DNA of 64,000 nucleotides, from contig DJER01000028.1 in the NCBI GenBank assembly GCA_002431905.1, positions 13,082 through 77,081 of the forward strand. Direction: 5' to 3'. This document shows, piece after piece, positions 42,986 to 54,900 of this stretch (its first letter is position 1; each line of letters begins with the position of its first letter). The position numbers and the translations under genes are program-made. This stretch comes from Christensenella sp. UBA5893. GTDB lineage: Bacteria; Bacillota; Clostridia; Christensenellales; UBA1242. The notes under the pieces are model-generated. The model had not been told where the DNA came from. It did no database searches and saw only the letters and a list, made by a program, of their open reading frames with translations.

Positions 42986-43600
42986 TTAAATTCCTTTAGA
43001 TTTTTTTATCAATTCCCTAAAATAGTTATCGACATTGGTCATTGCTTTATTTAATGCCATTGTGAATCTTTGCATAATCAGTTGGTCATATTTTATTTCA
43101 ACAACCTTTTGTTTTGACAATGCCAAGACATCAATACCTAGTTCTTTTACCATTTCTTGACATATTACCTCGCCAAGCAATATTTGATAATTGTCGTTAT
43201 TTATTCCCATTATTTCCAATAAATCTGGGTAATAATCACTAAAAATCACACTATCATATGCATAGTTAAAAAACAAACTTAACTTTGTTATTGAGTGTTT
43301 GTTGCCATTTGCCCCAGCCAAGAACAACCATTTGTATGACAATTCAATATTTTCTGGGAGTGCGGGGTTGGAATGTTTAAACCAATAAGAAAGCAAATCT
43401 TGAGCAACAACATCCCCCATAACTGCTTGCTCACATTGTTTTAGATACTCATTGGCATAAATATCTTCTATTTCAATAGAGCCTTTTCCATATGTCATTT
43501 TTGCAATTGTTGCTCTTCGCTTTAAAAATTCGTTTCTATAATAATCAACTGTGTCTTCCCTATTATATGTTAAACCTTCAACTTGTTTTATAATTTTCAT
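42986..43600 (-). CDS. Hypothetical protein, possibly Sel1-like
   Basis: 204 residues, no signal or membrane helix. The middle segment (AVMGDVVAQDLLSYWF, then ELSYKWLFLAGANGNKHSI) resembles the helical pairs of Sel1-like repeats, with the typical W-x-x-x-A-G-x-N-G turn. The rest is unassigned. ATG at 43600 is preferred over TTG at 43612 because GGAG lies 6 nt before it. The candidate small RNA promoter begins 9 nt after its stop. Confidence 0.6.
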   Translation of the reverse strand: MKIIKQVEGLTYNREDTVDYYRNEFLKRRATIAKMTYGKGSIEIEDIYANEYLKQCEQAVMGDVVAQDLLSYWFKHSNPALPENIELSYKWLFLAGANGNKHSITKLSLFFNYAYDSVIFSDYYPDLLEIMGINNDNYQILLGEVICQEMVKELGIDVLALSKQKVVEIKYDQLIMQRFTMALNKAMTNVDNYFRELIKKSKGI

Positions 43601-43639
43601 AATAATCTCCAAAACTATTCAAGATTATTATAACAAAAA

Positions 43640-44347
43640 TTATTGAACAATACTACTAGATTTTGATGTCTTTTTTGAACTTTTTTGCTTTTTGCCTTTT
43701 GCATCAAGATAGTAACCACTTATCACCATTTCAAAATACGGATAAATGAATACAAAGAAAACAAACAAAGATATGATAATTGGAACAACAATACCAACCC
43801 AATTTGGAACACTTGCAAAATAGTTTAATATAATCATTAAACAAGAGAACACAAGGTCAACGACCAAAACAAAAAATGCTTCCATAAGATAGACCAAAAA
43901 CATTTCAAGCCTTTTGCCATAAATCATTTTTTTGCTCTCTTTTAGGCACTTTGTTGCAGAATATGATGGGTTGTCTGCCATAATATATGGTGCAAAACTA
44001 AAATTCAATCCACAAACTATCCCTGGAAAAATAAAAAGAATTGACCAAAGACAAATTAAAACAAGACTACAAATTTGCATACAAAAACAAGAAATACATC
44101 TTTTATAATATGAGAACACACCTTCAACTTTTATTTCTTTTCCTTGAATGCTATTTGTTACATTGTTTTTAAATCCTACAAGTGCAAACGAAAATACAAA
44201 AAATGCAATAGCAAAACCAAATAATGGAAAAAGCATACACAAAAAGACACTAACCCACATTACAAAACTTGACAACAATACATCAAAATTGCTTTGATGA
44301 AAAATCTCATTTGTTTTTTGCCATAAATAATCATTTTTATTTTTCAT
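43640..44347 (-). CDS. DUF975 family membrane protein
   Basis: 235 residues with about six hydrophobic segments. The central IFPGIVCGLNFSFAPYIMADN followed by ATKCLKESKKMIYGKRLEMF is the DUF975 signature (Pro-Gly-Ile, then Asn-Pro, then SKxLMxGxK). The Ser/Lys-rich C-terminus (KGKKQKSSKKTSKSS) is cytoplasmic. The role of the family is unknown. AAAGGAAAG precedes the ATG; it lies downstream of cls but after a terminator. Confidence 0.75.
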   Translation of the reverse strand: MKNKNDYLWQKTNEIFHQSNFDVLLSSFVMWVSVFLCMLFPLFGFAIAFFVFSFALVGFKNNVTNSIQGKEIKVEGVFSYYKRCISCFCMQICSLVLICLWSILFIFPGIVCGLNFSFAPYIMADNPSYSATKCLKESKKMIYGKRLEMFLVYLMEAFFVLVVDLVFSCLMIILNYFASVPNWVGIVVPIIISLFVFFVFIYPYFEMVISGYYLDAKGKKQKSSKKTSKSSSIVQ

Positions 44348-44392
44348 AAACTTTCCTTTTTGTAAGTATTTGCAAAAAGAAAAATTTTAGTC

Positions 44393-44421
44393 AAAAAAAT
44401 ATGCACAAATCTGTGCATATT
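44393..44421 (-). terminator. Terminator of cardiolipin synthase gene
   Basis: ATATGCACA-GATT-TGTGCATAT on the minus strand followed by TTTTTTTGAC. Confidence 0.8.
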
Positions 44422-44426
44422 TTTTG

Positions 44427-45893
44427 TTACATAAGTGGCGAAAATAGTCTTAATATTGCTTGTGCAAACTTGCTGGACAAAAATCTTCTTTTGTAAGTTT
44501 GTGTTGTAAACAATTCGCTATTTTCCATATCTTGGCAAAATATTTTTTTATTTTTGTTCACAAAATCTTTACCATACAAAACTGCTGATATTTCAAAATT
44601 TAGTGCAAACGACCTATTGTCCATATTGCATGTCCCTATTGCAACTGCCAAATCATCGACCAATATCGTTTTTGAGTGAATGAACCCCTTATATAGATAA
44701 ACATCAACGCCAACATCAAGCAATCTTTTTATATAAGAAAGTGTTACATAGTAAACAAATTTTTTGTCGGGTTTCTTTGGTATCATAATCTTTACATCCA
44801 CACCACTTTTCTTTGCCAAAATAACTGCTTTAATAAAAGTTTCATCAGGTATAAAGTATGGTGTTTGAATATACACTCGTTTTTTTGCAAGATTTATCAT
44901 CTTAATGTAAGCATCTTCAATATTTCTATCGTTGCTTTCGGGTCCACAAGTTATTATTTGGACACCGACATCACCTTTGCTCATTAGTGAGTCTTGCACA
45001 AAATAACCTTCTTCCACAAGTTTTTTTGCATCAAGACGTTCTTTTTTGACACACCTAAAGTCATTAAAGAATACATTTTGCAAATCCCATACAGCCCTGC
45101 CTTCAATTCTTATGTGTGTATCTCTCCATGGCGAAACCTTTTTTACCATACCCATATGGTCATCACGAATATTTATTCCACCGGTGTATGCAATTTTGCC
45201 ATCAATTACAACAATTTTTCTATGATTTCTATAGTTAATTTTTAGGTTTATAAGTCTTATTCCTATAAATGGAGGAAAGAATTCTGCAACTTCACCCCCA
45301 TATCTTTTTAGTTTTCTAAAGAATCTTCTTGGTGTTCCAAGGCATCCAACAGAATCGTATATTAGTTTTACTTTTACACCACTTTTTGCCTTTTCAAGCA
45401 AGATGTTCATTATTTCTTTTCCCACCTTGTCATCGGCAAAAATATAATACTCAATATTTATTGAACTTTTTGCGTTTTTTAAATCTTGCTTTAGGTGTTC
45501 AATTTTTTCTTCTCCGCTTGTAAACACTTCAACTTTGTTATCTGTTGTAAATGCACAGTTGTCATCACTTTTTATGAAATTGATTAAATCGTATGCATAG
45601 TCGTATTTTTCATTTTGGGCTTTTAGTGCCTTAAAATTTACTCTTTGCCACGATACGAATTTGTAATAATCGCTTGTATATCTTTTCCTTCGATTGATAA
45701 GTCGTCTTGTCCTGAGGCTTAGACCACCGCCAAATAATAAATACAAAACGAAACCAATAACCGGCAAAAATGTTAAGACAACAAACCAACTTAAAATTGT
45801 GTTGGGCTGTTTTCTTTCAGCCATTACCATTGTAAACAAAAATATAAAGTTTAATATAAAAATTGTAATTAAAATTATTGCCTCTACGCTCAT
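44427..45893 (-). CDS. cls: Cardiolipin synthase
   Basis: 488 residues. Two N-terminal membrane helices (about 2-24 and 34-56), then two phospholipase-D HKD motifs: NHRKIVVIDGKIAYTGG and IHSKTILVDDLAVAIGTCN. It condenses two phosphatidylglycerols to cardiolipin. The ATG at 45893 has AAAGGAAT before it and fits the family start; a TTG at 45911 is upstream of that site. It lies directly after the 3586-aa surface protein gene, separated by a terminator. Confidence 0.95.
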   Translation of the reverse strand: MSVEAIILITIFILNFIFLFTMVMAERKQPNTILSWFVVLTFLPVIGFVLYLLFGGGLSLRTRRLINRRKRYTSDYYKFVSWQRVNFKALKAQNEKYDYAYDLINFIKSDDNCAFTTDNKVEVFTSGEEKIEHLKQDLKNAKSSINIEYYIFADDKVGKEIMNILLEKAKSGVKVKLIYDSVGCLGTPRRFFRKLKRYGGEVAEFFPPFIGIRLINLKINYRNHRKIVVIDGKIAYTGGINIRDDHMGMVKKVSPWRDTHIRIEGRAVWDLQNVFFNDFRCVKKERLDAKKLVEEGYFVQDSLMSKGDVGVQIITCGPESNDRNIEDAYIKMINLAKKRVYIQTPYFIPDETFIKAVILAKKSGVDVKIMIPKKPDKKFVYYVTLSYIKRLLDVGVDVYLYKGFIHSKTILVDDLAVAIGTCNMDNRSFALNFEISAVLYGKDFVNKNKKIFCQDMENSELFTTQTYKRRFLSSKFAQAILRLFSPLM

Positions 45894-45908
45894 ATTATTC
45901 CTTTTTAA

Positions 45909-45938
45909 CAAAAGACGGAAACTTTATCCGTCTTTTGT
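45909..45938 (-). terminator. Terminator of the giant surface protein gene
   Basis: AAAAGACGGA-TAAAGTT-TCCGTCTTTT on the minus strand. Confidence 0.8.
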
Positions 45939-45951
45939 AAAGATTTTAAAA

Positions 45952-48900
45952 CTATTTGCTTTTTGTGCATGTGTAAGTTGCAATGCTTATATCAACCAAT
46001 TCTCTGCTTGAAGTTAATATTCTTGCATAAACCACTATTGTTACATTCCCATTATTCTTTGTGTTATACGAAACAGTTATACCATTTGCACCTAATTCAA
46101 CAGATTTTACCAAATTGTTTGAATCTGTGAGTTTGTATGCATAATTTATGTTATCAAAGTTCACAAGTGAAACTTCATATGTTTCTACTTCTGCAGAAAC
46201 AATTTTTGTTTCAGTTACTTCAATATTGCTGTTTGTGTTATAAACTATAACTTTAACACTGCCAATACTACTTGTGGAAATAATTACATTGTCCTTTCCA
46301 AATACATTGTAATAGTATTCAAATGTAAATATGCAATATAAATCGCCACTTGATGGTGTTTTGCTAACTTCATAAGTATATGTTGTTGTATTTGTCCCAT
46401 CGTTCTTTCTTTGTTCAATTTCTTCATAAGTTATTGAATCTCCATAGATGTCAACAAAACGTACAAATTGAGCAATTTCTTTGGCAAGTTCATCGTTAGC
46501 ATTCAACGAAGCCCAATCATATACTTTTTGAGTTTGCCCTTCACCAACTGTAACTTCTTTTTGAGGTATTTCTTTTGCAAGAATTACATCTGTTGATGAA
46601 ACATTTAATTTTACTGCACTACCATTGGTATATCTATCGCTTGTCATCTTATAATCGGTCAAGGTTGTTGTTCCATATTCTATACTTATTGACTCGCTTG
46701 CTGTTATTGATAAAGCACTTGAATAATCCATATCTAATATATTTGTTCTATCTTCGCCATTGACAAAGTATATTTTGCCACTTGTTTGACCATTAAAGTA
46801 ATCAAGAACTTTTTTGCCTGACCAATAGTTGTTGTTTTTGTCTTTTACTTTAAACAAGTTTAGTATATCAGATATCTTGGCTTTTCCATTTTCAACAACT
46901 AACATGCTTGAAGTTTTTTCTATATCTTGAATTTCAGGTTTTCGGAATGCCAATTTGACTGTTGAAATTAATTGTTTGGATTTTTGACCATATTTTACAT
47001 ATATATCAATTTCCAAATAGTTTTTAGCCAAATCAAATTCGCTGTCAAGTTCAATCATACCTGTATCTTTGTTTATTCTTGCGTATTTATCAATTACTGT
47101 GTCGGTTGAATGAATACCAAATGCCAATCTTCCAGAAGTGTTATTTCCAGTACTGTCAACATTGTTTGGTAAGTATAAATCGTCTTCGCTATAAACTATT
47201 GCATTTGAATATCCCGGATTTAACATAAATGCATTGTCTGTACTTGATATTCCTGCCCATGCGTTAAGGTCAACGTTTACATTTCCTTCTGCATCAACAT
47301 TCCTGTAATTTACAAATTTTACAACATTTGAACCATAAGCATAGGTCTTGTCAACATCAACATATTTTAAGGTTACGTTTATGCTAACTGGATGTTCGGC
47401 ATCACCCTTTGAATATTCGTCATCGTTAACATTTTTTGCATATGAAATATCAAAACGTATAGTTCTTTGTTGATATACAATGTTTGTTTGATTTATTGTA
47501 ACTGTATTCCAAGTTTCGCCATTTTCAAAATCTTTTAGGTTTAATGTATACAACCCACCAGCTTCTGTAATAGCTTCATCATTTTGGGCACTTAATTCAA
47601 GTTTTATGTCTTTTAGCTTTCTTATATCGTCTTGAGATAAACCATTATTTATGTACATATCACCATCAGTATTGGCAATTCTTCCTGTCAAGAATGATGT
47701 GTATTCCCCACTCTTAATAATGCCTTGTCCAACAAGAGATATTGTTTCATTTCTTAATGAATCACCGCTTATTTTTAATGTTGAATTATTTTCAAAATAT
47801 ACAGTGATTTTATTGTTATCATAGTTGTCGATATTTCTAAGTCCAATCTTTAGAATTTGGTCTTTTATCATTTGAAGAGAAATATCCAATGAACAATTAT
47901 TTTCTTCAATTCTAATATACTTATCGCTTTCAGTGATAATTGTCGCCTCATTTCCAACAAGATAATAACATACTTTATCTGGATTATCTTTGTCTTCTTC
48001 CAAGCAATATTTTGACAGTTTTATATTTATTGACTTAAGACTTGTTGACAAATATATTTTTCCGTCTGCGTCTCTTGGTTCACTTAATCTTCCCAAAGAA
48101 TCCCACAATATCAATTGGAATGTATAGTTTTCTAGTGAAGTGATATCAAAAGTGTCTTGCAAGCTTGCAAATACCTTTCCAGATTTTGAATCCAAAATAG
48201 GTTCGCCTATTGCTGTGTCATTTATGATTTTATCTGTTGTTTTGTCTGCCATACGCAAACCAAAGGTTATTCCCATTTGTTCATTTGAACCAACGCCTGA
48301 AATATTATAATCAATTGCGACTGAATCACTCTTTTCAAGACTTCTTTCGCCAACTTTGATAGCTGATGACTTGTTGTCAATCACTTCAATAACATCCAAT
48401 ATATCAAAAGGAACTCCATCTCTTACATAAACCTTGTCATCAATTGTTTTTATTGTATAAAGTGCCTTTACAACACTTGGTATACTTAGTGTAATTGATG
48501 AACCGGCATACACAAGTTCAATTTTTAAAGTTCCCTCAACTTGTACTTCCGAAGCCAAGATATTTAAAGAATTAATCTTAAACTTGAGTTCATTTGGTTT
48601 TTGAGCAAAGTCATCAATGTATTGCTTGTTGCTGTCCATAAATGTAACTGATTTTATTACTAAATCATTAAGGTTAATATTTGCATCAATATCTTTTTCA
48701 AAGTTAATTGGAACAAGTACATTTGGACTTTGTTTACTTGCACCACTTGAATTGTTAATAACTTCCAAAATGTCTTCTTCAAAGAATGAAAGTGTACCCG
48801 AGTTATATATTGGATTATATATTGCACGTATTGTAATATAGTAATCAAAAGTATAACCGTAATCATCTTCGAACACAAGTTTGATTTTTACGTTTCCAAA

Positions 48901-51900
48901 TGATACTTTGTCAAAGTAGAATGTCAATTTATCTTTGTCATCTAATCTATGTATCTTTCCATCGCCATTATCATCAAAATTCTTGGCTTGAGTTACCTTG
49001 AATAATGGAATAATGTTTCCGATTACACCATCACCATCATTTGCATGTTCAATATATATAAGATTATCGCCTAATGCTTTATCTCCTGATGTTGCAAAAG
49101 TTTTTGAATTTAACTTACTATTGTCATTTAAAGCACTAATTGTGCATGGATTTGTTTCACTGTTTTGAGAACCATCAGTATTGTGAAGGGTTAGGTTTTG
49201 GTAGTCGGCACTCACTTTGAAGATTAACACATACTCTTCACTGCTCTTGTCAATTGTAATTTTGAATACAACTTTTACATAAACAGGTTCATTTGGTGCA
49301 CCTAATGCCAATATTTGATAATCAAGGTTTTTATCGCCTGCAGTTGATGCAATTGGTGTTACACGCAAGAATCCCTTTTTAGGTTCAACAGCTTGTGTAA
49401 AGTCTTCATCATAATATTCAAAAATGTCAGTTTGTTCAACAGTGATTTTTGACTCATTGTCACTCAAATCTTGAATTGTATAATAAGTGTTATTTGATTT
49501 TCTCTTTAAACCAGCACTAACATTATCGTATTTTGACTCTTCACCTTTTATTATATTTACTTTATTACCAGTTGAAACTTCAAAGTTTGTTTTTTCAAAT
49601 TCGGCATCCAAAATTTCTTGTACATAGTAGGAATCAATTTCTACTGAATTGTCAGTTATAACCAATTTCCCTGCTTTTATTCCTGTGTTTGAGCCTGCAA
49701 CTGTTGTGAAACTCATTTCGCTTATATTTGTAATCTTATATAACTTGTCGATATCACAAACAATTCCATTATATTTTAACTCAATTCTTGTTTGAATTGA
49801 CAAAATTTGATAACTGATTGCACCTTTGATAGTGTCATCAAGTATTTCATCGCCATTTTCGTCATAAATTGTGAAGCCTTCAGTAATGTCTTTGTTTAAT
49901 TTTGGTGTTGTCATTTGTTCGGTGTTTATTGCCTTAAAGTAAACATCAACCACTGAAGAAGCATTATTTGAAACAAATGAATTACTGTTTTGTTTTACGC
50001 TAACTCCAAAGAGTTCTTTAATTCCAAGATAATACTTTTTGCTTGTGTCTGTTAATGATGATGAGATTTTGATATTTAATCTTACCGTTTTTGTTGGTTC
50101 ATCATTAGAGCCCAAGTAAATTAGTTCTGGATTGTTTTGGTCGTTTGGAGATGATGCATTGAAGTTATATTTATTAACACTCCATACTTTGCTTAGGTTA
50201 TTTGATATTGTTACCAAATAATGACCTATTTCAAAATATTGTTCTTCAATTTTTAGATAAACTGCAAATCTTATTTCAGCTTGTTCTTGATTTATAACAA
50301 ATCCAAAATTGGTGTCAAAAGCATAATATTTGTTTTCTTCAACAACTTCGCTATTGTTTACTTTTACTTCTGTTATATCTTTATCATAACCGCTCACTTT
50401 GATATAGACATTATCTTTGCTATATTCCAAATCTGCAGGATCTTGGCTTGCAATTTTTGTTATAACAAATCTTCTGTCACTTGCAAGTAAAGCTTGTTTG
50501 TTAAGATTTATTGTATCACTTTGAGCACCGTTATAATTGATATAGAAGTACTCACGAGCTTCATCGGTTGTTGCACTTTGTGTGCTTGATGCTTGTGGAT
50601 AGTTTGTTTCAACTTTAAAGTTTGGATTTAAAGTAAACACAATATATGCTGTGAGAATCGTATATTCGTTGCCATCCAAAATGTTGATATATTCAATCCT
50701 GTATGAAACAACTGTTTTTTCAACAACAAGTGGCGTTGATATTGTTAAATCTAGACCATTTATTTCTGCTTTGTAATATTCTTTTAATGCAACTTCGGAA
50801 ATAAGAGTAGCCCTAAATCCTGTGAAATTTTGTTGCCAATCTTCAACATTTTGACCAACAAGTACAAATGGTGACAAAAGTTCAATTTTGGTATTTGATT
50901 GAACCAATTTTATTGATACTTGACTTCCGCTGTCATTTGTTACCACATTATCGTTTGAAACTTCAAATCTGTTTGTTGATGAAATTTCTTGAGAATTTAC
51001 TTTGTTTAAGAACAATTGAGGAGTCACTGTAAACTTGTATGTATTTGTGTATGTGATAGTATTTCCTTCAGCATCTTGTCCCAAATTGAATGATATTTCA
51101 AAAGTTATGTCAAATGCTTCTTTTACTGCACCAATTTTTATAACATTGCCATCAATCCATACATTTTCAACATAATCTTTGTTGCCTACAATTGATATTT
51201 CACTAATATCAAAGTTTGTTATTTCATCTGTAAAGTCGTTATCTTCATTTGAATATTTGTATGCTTTGAATGCTGTTTTGTCTATTGTTGAGTTATCTTT
51301 TAGGCTGTTTTCATTTGCTTTTACAACATAGTTTGATTGAACATTTACATTGATATCCAAAATTCTTCCGTAAATTGTATAGAACATTAATTTTGCAGAC
51401 CAATTGTTTGTACATTCTTTTGTTGAAATTATGTATTTTTCTTGAGTCTTTTCTATTGTAATATGTTCATCTTTTGCACTTGCGTCATATGCATAGAATT
51501 GTAAAAGTGATGTAACGTCTGTTGTAATTGTTGAACTTCCGGTTGTAATAATTTTTTGAAGTCCATAGTTAAGGTCTTTTGTTTCTCCAGCTTTTATTTC
51601 AATATCTTTTATTGATTGGTCGCCTTCGTTTCTATATGCCTTTAAGGTAGGGATTTCACCAACGCTTACGTAATAATAACCCAAAAGACCTTCTGTTGAT
51701 ATTTTAACTTCAACACGAACTTGTTTGTTTCCATTTGTGTTGATATTCAACAATCCAGAGTTATTTCCACTGCTAAAGTATGCAAAACGTTTTGTATCTT
51801 GAGCTTCAAAGAACATCCCATCTATTGTTGTTGAATATAGAACTTTTGAAACTTCAAATTTAATGTCTGCACCTTTTGATGTTCCATTGTATTCATTATC

Positions 51901-54900
51901 ATTAAGATAAATTGCAACTCTTCTTGAGTCTTGAGATTTGTTTGGTACAAAACTTTCTTGCTTTCCAAGTAAGTCAATAGAAACCTTACCATTATCTCCA
52001 CTTGTCAAGTATTCTCTTTCAAACTCGCCTGAACTTGCGATAAGTGTTTGAGAATCAACTCTTTCCATATCACTTGTTCCTTCAAGATATGGATAGAATA
52101 CTTTTAGATTTAATTCTTTTTCAATTCTTAAAACATAAGGAATTATCAAAGAAGACGATTGCAATGGGTTAAGATTTACAAAAATTGTAACATACTTAAC
52201 TTTGCCTGCTGGAATTATTCTAATATTGCCATTTTCAAGCAAACTTGCATATTCGGCATCATTTGTTTGTAATGTATATTTTACGGAATCAGTTTCAACC
52301 AATTGAACACCAAAGCTTCCGTTTGTCAATTCTTCTATTGTATACTTAAACTTTTCACCATCATCACCTGTTGATCTTATTGAAGTGTAGTATCCGTTTT
52401 CAATAAGCCAATTTGAATCTAGCAAATTGATTAAATCAATGTCTGCAAGGTCGCCATATTCATAGTTTACAAAAGGCATATCAACTGGGAATAACATTAC
52501 TTTAAATGTAAGGCTGTTACCATTTTCCAAAAGTACTACAATTGTTAGTTTGTTGCCATCATCAGTTGTTGATATAAGAGAATATCTTACACCACTAACT
52601 GTAAATGCTGTGTCTGTTTTGCTTACATAATCATTTTCTGTTATGCTTAAATCTTTTACGTTGCCGTTTGTATCAAATGTAAACATATCCTTTATTTTGT
52701 CAAAGTCGTATGTTTGATCATTTACTAATTTTAAGTAATATTCCCCATCATATAGAACCCAATCGCCGTTTGCATTGTTCATTTCAATATGTGGTGCAAC
52801 ATTTACTGTTATTGTCGCAATTTTGCAATCATTATATTTTACAATAATGTCAAGTTTTTCAACACTTGTGAGTTGTTTTATACATCTTAATGTGTAATTT
52901 GTTATTTCATAACCGCTAACTGTGTCATCAAGTTCAAATTTAATATTGTTAGAGAATTGCGTATTCCCAACTTTTCTTGTTAACTTAAATGGATAAGTTA
53001 CCAAAGTATCATTTCCAAAAATTTCCTTTTCGCCTGTTATTGTTGCTTGACCAGAAGGTGTGTTTTTGAAATCAAAGTACAATATGTTTGAAGTTAATTC
53101 GACTTCTATGTTTGGTGTTACATACAAATATACATCGTAGTATGGATCATAAACTTTTTTATCATTTGAATGAGCACCAAAAGATAATGTCATTTTCTTT
53201 TGACTTTCACTAAATGAATCGAAATAAATTTTTACTGAAAAACTTCTCTTACCATTTGCGTCAATGTCTGGCAATACAAAATCATTATCGGTATCCAATT
53301 TTGCAACTGTTGTTGTTCTTGTTAGTGTGATAACTCTTTCGCCATCGTTTACTGTAAATGCGTAATTTACTGCATCTGTGTTTGCTGTTGATTCATTTAC
53401 AATTGTGTAACTCATTGAAACACTAAATTCATAAGAATATTCAGAATACAAGCCATAATATAGTTTTGGTCCATCGTCATCACCACTAATACTTGGCAAT
53501 TGTGTTGATGGTTGAGTTATTGTTATTTGAACATTTGGTCTTACATCAAGTGTAATATATTGTGAAATTCCAAGGTCGGCAATGCTTGCAAGCAATCTAA
53601 TAGTTGCAGAACTTCCAAAGTTTCTTGTAAAGATTATACCAGTTTCATCAATTGTGATATATTGACCCAAGGTATCTTCGTCAAGTTCTTCAACAAGAGA
53701 AACTTTTACTTGACTTACAAGTGATGCAACTTCATCTTGATATTTGTACATATATTGAACAAGATTGATTGCCCCGACTGTTGTGTCATTAAACTTTATT
53801 TCTGTGCCTTTTGCACCAATAATTGTTATTGTTTTTAAATCAAAAGCATATTGCTCTTCATGTGTGTCATCGTAAACCGTTTCAGTTGACCATATTGGTT
53901 TTAAATTTGCTTTGTCTTGAGTTTCTGAAATAAATTGAACTTCACTAACTCTTCCCGAGTTCCCTGCATGGATGTAAAGAATTTTATCTTGCATTCCGTC
54001 TTTCTTTAAAATCAAATTGACATCTTTGTCTTTGTCAACAAGTGTAAATGTGTCGCCATTTACAACCATAACATTTGGATCTGAACTTTCAAGTTTGTAA
54101 CTATATTTGATAGGTAATCTTCCATACTTATCTTTCATTACAATGTTAACTTTGGAAGTTACGACCTTTCCTTCGTCTTCGCCAGTTACAACAAATAAAT
54201 CTTCTTTTACATCTTGGTCATTAAGTTTGAATGTCCTGTCAATTCTTTGAACAACCCCACCTGTTGCAACAATATCCGAAGAAATTACAACTCTGTTTGT
54301 TGGAGATGTTGGAGATACCAAGTTAAGATTAAAATCAAAAGTATATGCTTCGCCATTATATATTTCAATATAATTTGCAACTTGCTCTGCTATTTCAGCA
54401 TTGTTTGCTTTTACAAATTTACATTCAATTTTATAATCTTTGTAAGTGTCATCCGTAAGTTTATATCTTACATAAAATTCAAGTTTTGTTTCCGTTTTTT
54501 CAATCAATTCGCCAACATAAACTGAATATTTTTGTTTGTAAACATCATTTTCTTCAAACAAAGCCAATTGTTTGAATGTGATAAGCGGCAAATCTGAACC
54601 TTCAAGATTTTGTTCTTGACCATCAAGTTTTGCAATGATACTTATCTCTCCATTAGCTATTGCTTGTTTGAATATTTCTTTTTCAATTTCGTCTTTTGCA
54701 TCTTGTGTTATTGCAATGTCAAAGTAGTTCTTTGCTTCACCTAAACTTTGAACAAAAGCAAACTTTGAGATTTGTGTTGTTTCATCTTCAACAAGCATAG
54801 ATGTCAAATCTTCTTCTGTTCCGTTATATTCAAGTGATGCATTAAATGTTTTTAATGTTTTTTGAATATTGACATTTAATAAATCTAAAACACCTTTGCT